Shown: one piece after another, positions 60,452 through 64,000 of the stretch
How the letters are laid out: each line of letters opens with the position of its first letter
Numbering within the stretch: position 1 is the first letter of the stretch
Assembly: GCA_032871835.1 (NCBI GenBank)
Contig: CM065300.1
Span: 134,001-198,000 of the forward strand
Direction of reading: 5' to 3'
From: Dipteronia dyeriana
Taxonomy: Eukaryota > Streptophyta > Magnoliopsida > Sapindales > Sapindaceae
DNA: 64,000 nt
Program-made: the position numbers and the translations under genes
Notes under the pieces: generated by a model
What the model was told of the DNA's origin: nothing
The model's input: only the letters and a program-made list of their open reading frames with translations
Database searches by the model: none

Positions 60452-62576
60452 ACTTCAAATTACACATTAGACAAATATAGAAATTTTGGAGCAATTAAAA
60501 GCTTTCTACATGTTTGATCTGATAGTTTGTTTTAAAACGGTTAAAGATGGAAAGTCGGCCTTATGAAATTGAAAATTCATTATTGTATTGTAAAATTACT
60601 TTTTAACCCAATTTTTTAACAAGCAATTACTTTAAATTACTCATTAGACAAATATAAAAATTTTAGGGCAATTAAAAGCTTTCTACATGTTCGACCTGAT
60701 AGTTTGTTTAAAATCGGTTAAAGAGGGGAAGTCGGCCTTATGAAATTGAAAATTCATTATTGTATTGTAAAATTACTTTTTAACCCAATTTTTTAACAAG
60801 CAATTACTTTAAATTACTCATTAGACAAATATAAAAATTTTAGGGCAATTAAAAGCTTTCTACATGTTCGACCTGATAGTTTGTTTAAAATCGGTTAAAG
60901 ATGGGAAGTCGGCCTTATGAAATTGAAAATTCATTATTGCATTGTAAAATTTCTTTTTAACCCAATTTTTTAACAAGAAATTACTTCAAATTACTCATTA
61001 GCCAAATATAGAAATTTTGGGGCAATTAAAAGCTTTCTACATGTTCGACCTGATAGTTTGTTTAAAATCGGTTAAAGAGAGAAAGTCGGCCTTATGAAAT
61101 CGAAAATTCATTATTGTATTGTAAAATTACTTTTTAACCTAATTTTTTAACAAGCAATTACTTCAAATTACTCATTAGACAAATATAGAAACTTTGGGGC
61201 AAGTAAAAGCTTTCTACATGTTCGATCTGATAGTTTGTTTTAAAACGGTTAAAAAGGGAATGTCGGCCTTAAGAAATTAAAAATTCATTATTGTATTGTC
61301 AAATTACTTTTTCACCCAATTTTTTAACAAGCAATTATTATAAATTACTCGTTACACAAATATAGAAACTTTGGGGCAAGTAAAAGCTTTCTACATGTTC
61401 GACCTGATAGTTTGTTTAAAATGGGTTAAAGAGGGAAAGTCGGCCTTATTAAATTGAAAAATCATTATTGCATTGTAAAATTACTTTTTAACCCAATTTT
61501 TTATCAAGTAATTAGTTCAAATTACTCATTAGATAAATATAGTAATTTTGGGGCAACTAAAGCTTTCTACATGTTTGATCTGATAGTTTGTTTTAAAACG
61601 GTTAAAGAGGGAAAGTCGACCTTATGAAATTGAAAATTCATTATTGCATTGTAAAATTACTTTTTAACCCAATTTTTTAACAAGCAATTACTTCAAATTA
61701 CTCATTAGACAAATATAAAAATTTTAGGGCAATTAAAAGCTTTCTACATGTTCGGCGAGATAGTTTGTTTAAAATCGGTTAAAGAGGGAAAGTCGGCCTT
61801 ATGAAATTGAAAATTCTTTATTGCATTGTAAAATTACTTTTTAACCCATTTTTTTAACAAGCAATTACTTCAAATTACTCATTAGTCAAATATAGAAATT
61901 TTAGGGCAATTAAAAGCTTTCTACATGTTCGACCTGATAGTTTGTTAAAAATCGGTTAAAGAGGGAAAGTCGGTCTTATGAAATTGAAAATTCATTATTG
62001 CATTGTAAAATTACTTTTTGACCCAATTTTGTAACAAGCAATTACTTCAATTCACTCATTAGACAAATATATAAATTTTAGGGCAATTAAAAGATTTCTA
62101 CATGTTCGACCTGATAGTTTTTTTTTAAAAATGGTTAAAGAGGGAAAGTCGGCCTTATGAAATTGAAAATTCATTAATGCATTGTAAAATTACTTTTTAA
62201 CCCAATTTTTTATCAAACAATTTCTTCAAATTACTCATTAGACAAATATAAAAATTTTAGGGCAATTAAAAGATTTCTACATGTTCGACCTGATAGTTTT
62301 TTTAAAATCGGTTAAAGAGGGAAAGTCGGCCTTATGAAATTGAAAATTCATTATTGCATTGTAAAATTACTTTTTAACCTATTTTTTTAACAAGTAGTTT
62401 CTTCAAATTACTAATTAGACAAATATTGAAATTTTAGGGAAATTAAAAGCTTTCAACATGTTCGACCTGATAGTTTGTTTAAAATCGGTTAATGAGGAAA
62501 AATCGGCCATATGAAATTGAAAATTCATTATTGCATTGTAAAATTACTTTTTGACCCAATTTTGTAACAAGCAATT
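60452..62576 (+). repeat. Array 3, block A8 (12-mer)
   Basis: Complete 2,125-bp F-to-E unit, matching A5 in all diagnostic variants. It is followed by a B block. Confidence 0.9.
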
Positions 62577-64000
62577 ACTTCAAATTACTCATTAGACAAA
62601 TATAGAAATTTTGGGGCAATTAAAAGCTTTCTACATGTTTGATCTGATAGTTTGTTTTAAAACGGTTAAAAAGGGAAAGTCGGCCTTCTGAAATAGAAAA
62701 TTCATTATTGTATTGTAAAATTACTTTTTAACCCAATTTTTTAACAAGAAATTACTTTAAATTACTCATTAGACAAATATAGAAATTTTGGGGCAATTAA
62801 TAGCTTTCTACATGTTTGATCTGATAGTTTGTTTTAAAACGGTTAAAAAGGGCAAGTCAGCCTTATGAAATTAAAAAATCATTATTGCATTGTAAAATTT
62901 CTTTTTAACCCAATTTTTTAACAAGCAATTACTTCAAATTACTCATTAGACAAATATAGAAAGTTTGGGGCAAGTAAAAGCTTTCTACATGTTCGATCTG
63001 ATAGTTTGTTTTAAAACGGTTAAAAAGGGAAAGTCGGCCTTATGAAATTGAAAAATCATTATTGCATTGTAAAATTACTTTTTAACCCATTTTTTTAACA
63101 AGCAATTACTTCAAATTACTCATTAGACAAATATAAAATTTTAGGGCAATTAAAAGCTTTCTACATGTTCGACCTGATAGTTTGTTTAAAATCGGTTAAA
63201 GAGGGAAAGTCGGCCTTATGAAATTGAAAATTCATTATTGCATTGTAAAATTACTTTTTAACCCATTTTTTTAACAAGCAATTACTTCAAATTACTCATT
63301 AGACAAATATAAAAATTTTAGGGCAATTAAAAGCTTTCTACATGTTCGACCTGATAGTTTGTTTAAAATCGGTTAAAGAGGGAAAGTTGGCCTTATGAAA
63401 TTGAAAATTCATTATTGCATTGTAAAATTACTTTTTAACCCATTTTTTTAACAAGAAGTTTCTTCAAATTACTCATTAGACAAATATTTAAATACTGGGG
63501 AAATTAAAAGCTTTCAACATGTTCGACCTGATAGTTTGTTTAAAATCGGTTAAAGAGGGAAAATCGGCCTTATGAAATTGAAAATTCATTATTGCATTGT
63601 AAAATTACTTTTTGACCCAATTTTGTAACAAGCAATTACTTCAAATTACTCATAAGACAAATATAAAAAATTTTGGGGCAGTTAAAAGCTTTCTACATGT
63701 TTGATCTGATAGTTTGTTTTAAAACGGTTAAAGAGGGAAAGTCGGACTTATGAAATTAAAAAATCATTATTGCATTGTAAAATTTCTTTTTAACCCAATT
63801 TTTTAACAAGCAATTACTTCAAATTACTCATTAGACAAATATAGAAATTTTGGGGCAAGTAAAACCTTTCTACATGTTCGATCAGATAGTTTGTTTAAAA
63901 TCGGTTAAAGAGGGAAAGTCGGCCTTATGAAATTGAAAAATCATTATTGCATTGTAAAATTACTTTTTAACCCATTTTTTAACAAGCAATTACTTCAAAT
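62577..64000 (+). repeat. Array 3, block B4, cut by the window edge (f-S, start of T)
   Basis: Begins with f ('ccttctgaaatag' near 62,684), then g ('caattaatagc'), h, O, P, Q, R and S. The last nine bases are the start of T at 63,992. Because S is present it is not the 14-mer B' form, so a full 20-mer is predicted to continue to the right. Confidence 0.88.

Larger units (their letters stand above)
1..64000 (+). repeat. Tandem satellite array, ~177-bp monomer, fills the window
   Basis: Every part of the window is a head-to-tail copy of one AT-rich monomer. Successive 'acttcaaatt' starts fall at 1, 178, 354, 531, 708 and 884, a spacing of 176-178 bp, and the same spacing holds to the last start at 63,992. 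Conserved landmarks in order are 'acttcaaattactcattaga', 'caaatata', 'ggggcaattaaaagctttc', 'tacatgtt', 'gatagttt', 'cggttaaa', 'gtcggccttatgaaatt', 'cattattgcattgtaaaatt' and 'tttttaaccc'. About 27% of bases in one hand-counted monomer are G or C. No inversion, transposon or unique spacer was seen. By analogy with other satellites of 150-190 bp, it is probably centromeric or pericentromeric heterochromatin; that role and the species are inference only. The + strand is chosen arbitrarily. Confidence 0.98.
29800..64000 (+). repeat. Array 3: alternating A (12-mer) and B (20-mer) blocks
   Basis: The C-type marker 'cattaatgca' lies at 31519, 33643, 35768, 38251, 40377, 43924, 46582, 48709, 52253, 54378, 56503, 60047 and 62172. 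Spacings are 2124, 2125, 2483, 2126, 3547, 2658, 2127, 3544, 2125, 2125, 3544 and 2125 bp, which are 12, 12, 14, 12, 20, 15, 12, 20, 12, 12, 20 and 12 monomers. All blocks end with C-D-E; A then restarts with F ('tacacattagac', 'ttttggagc') and B with f ('ccttctgaaatag'). Blocks of one type are nearly identical over 2-3.5 kb, implying recent amplification. The array runs off the right edge of the window. Confidence 0.95.

Noticed and set aside
1..64000. CRISPR array (regular direct repeats)
   Set aside because: Repeats are contiguous 177-bp monomers with no unique spacers and no cas genes; unit length and composition fit eukaryotic satellite DNA.
1..64000. Inverted blocks or strand switches
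   Set aside because: The start motif and 'gtcggccttatgaaatt' landmark were found in the same orientation throughout; no reverse-complement monomers were seen.
1..64000. tRNA, rRNA, telomere repeat or transposon remnants
   Set aside because: No cloverleaf-like, rRNA-like or short telomere-type repeat sequence, and no terminal repeats or target duplications, were seen on either strand; all sequence is accounted for by monomers.

Overview
The whole 64,000-base window is one uninterrupted tandem satellite DNA array. The unit is an AT-rich monomer of about 177 bp (about 27% G+C by hand count of one monomer), and roughly 360 copies all run in the same orientation. I see no credible gene, RNA gene, transposon, CRISPR array or unique sequence. 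Such an array is typical of a eukaryotic centromeric or pericentromeric/heterochromatic block. I do not recognise the monomer as a named satellite and cannot tell plant from animal from sequence alone. Coordinates below use a monomer start at 'acttcaaatt' and its variants.

Layout. (1) 1-19,488: array 1, a higher-order repeat (HOR) whose regular form is a 10-mer of about 1,771 bp with monomer order c-d-e-f-g-h-i-j-a-b. The left half (to 8,858) mixes 8-, 9- and irregular 10-monomer units. The right half (8,859-19,488) is six consecutive regular 10-mers. (2) 19,489-29,799: an island of diverged monomers. It holds old-looking, mostly non-periodic monomers (19,489-22,668), a small 8-mer HOR of about 1,435 bp in three copies (22,669-26,975), and a second diverged stretch with partial duplications (26,976-29,799). 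(3) 29,800-64,000: array 3, made of two block types ending in the same trimer C-D-E. Block A is a 12-mer (about 2,125 bp). Block B is a 20-mer (about 3,544 bp), with a 14-mer deletion form, B'. Their order is A A A B' A B (FE) B' A B A A B A B(partial). An A+B pair gives a 32-monomer, 5,669-bp compound period.

How the parts relate. Array 1 and array 3 share the c-d-e / C-D-E trimer and the f-g-h monomers, but each array has its own fixed variants. The U-to-Zb part of every full B block is co-linear with the right edge of array 1 and its flank (19,312-20,730), so B looks like a captured junction between an array-1-type HOR and older flanking monomers. Monomers F, G, I, J and K of block A have diverged relatives in the central island. 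Several monomers are clear front/back chimeras with the switch inside the monomer, recording unequal exchange or template switching. In array 1 the h-i pair is chimeric in this way and explains how an 8-mer became a 10-mer.

A caution: many differences between near-identical copies are one or two extra T in the 'cggttaaa' segment. These may be sequencing or assembly errors rather than biology.
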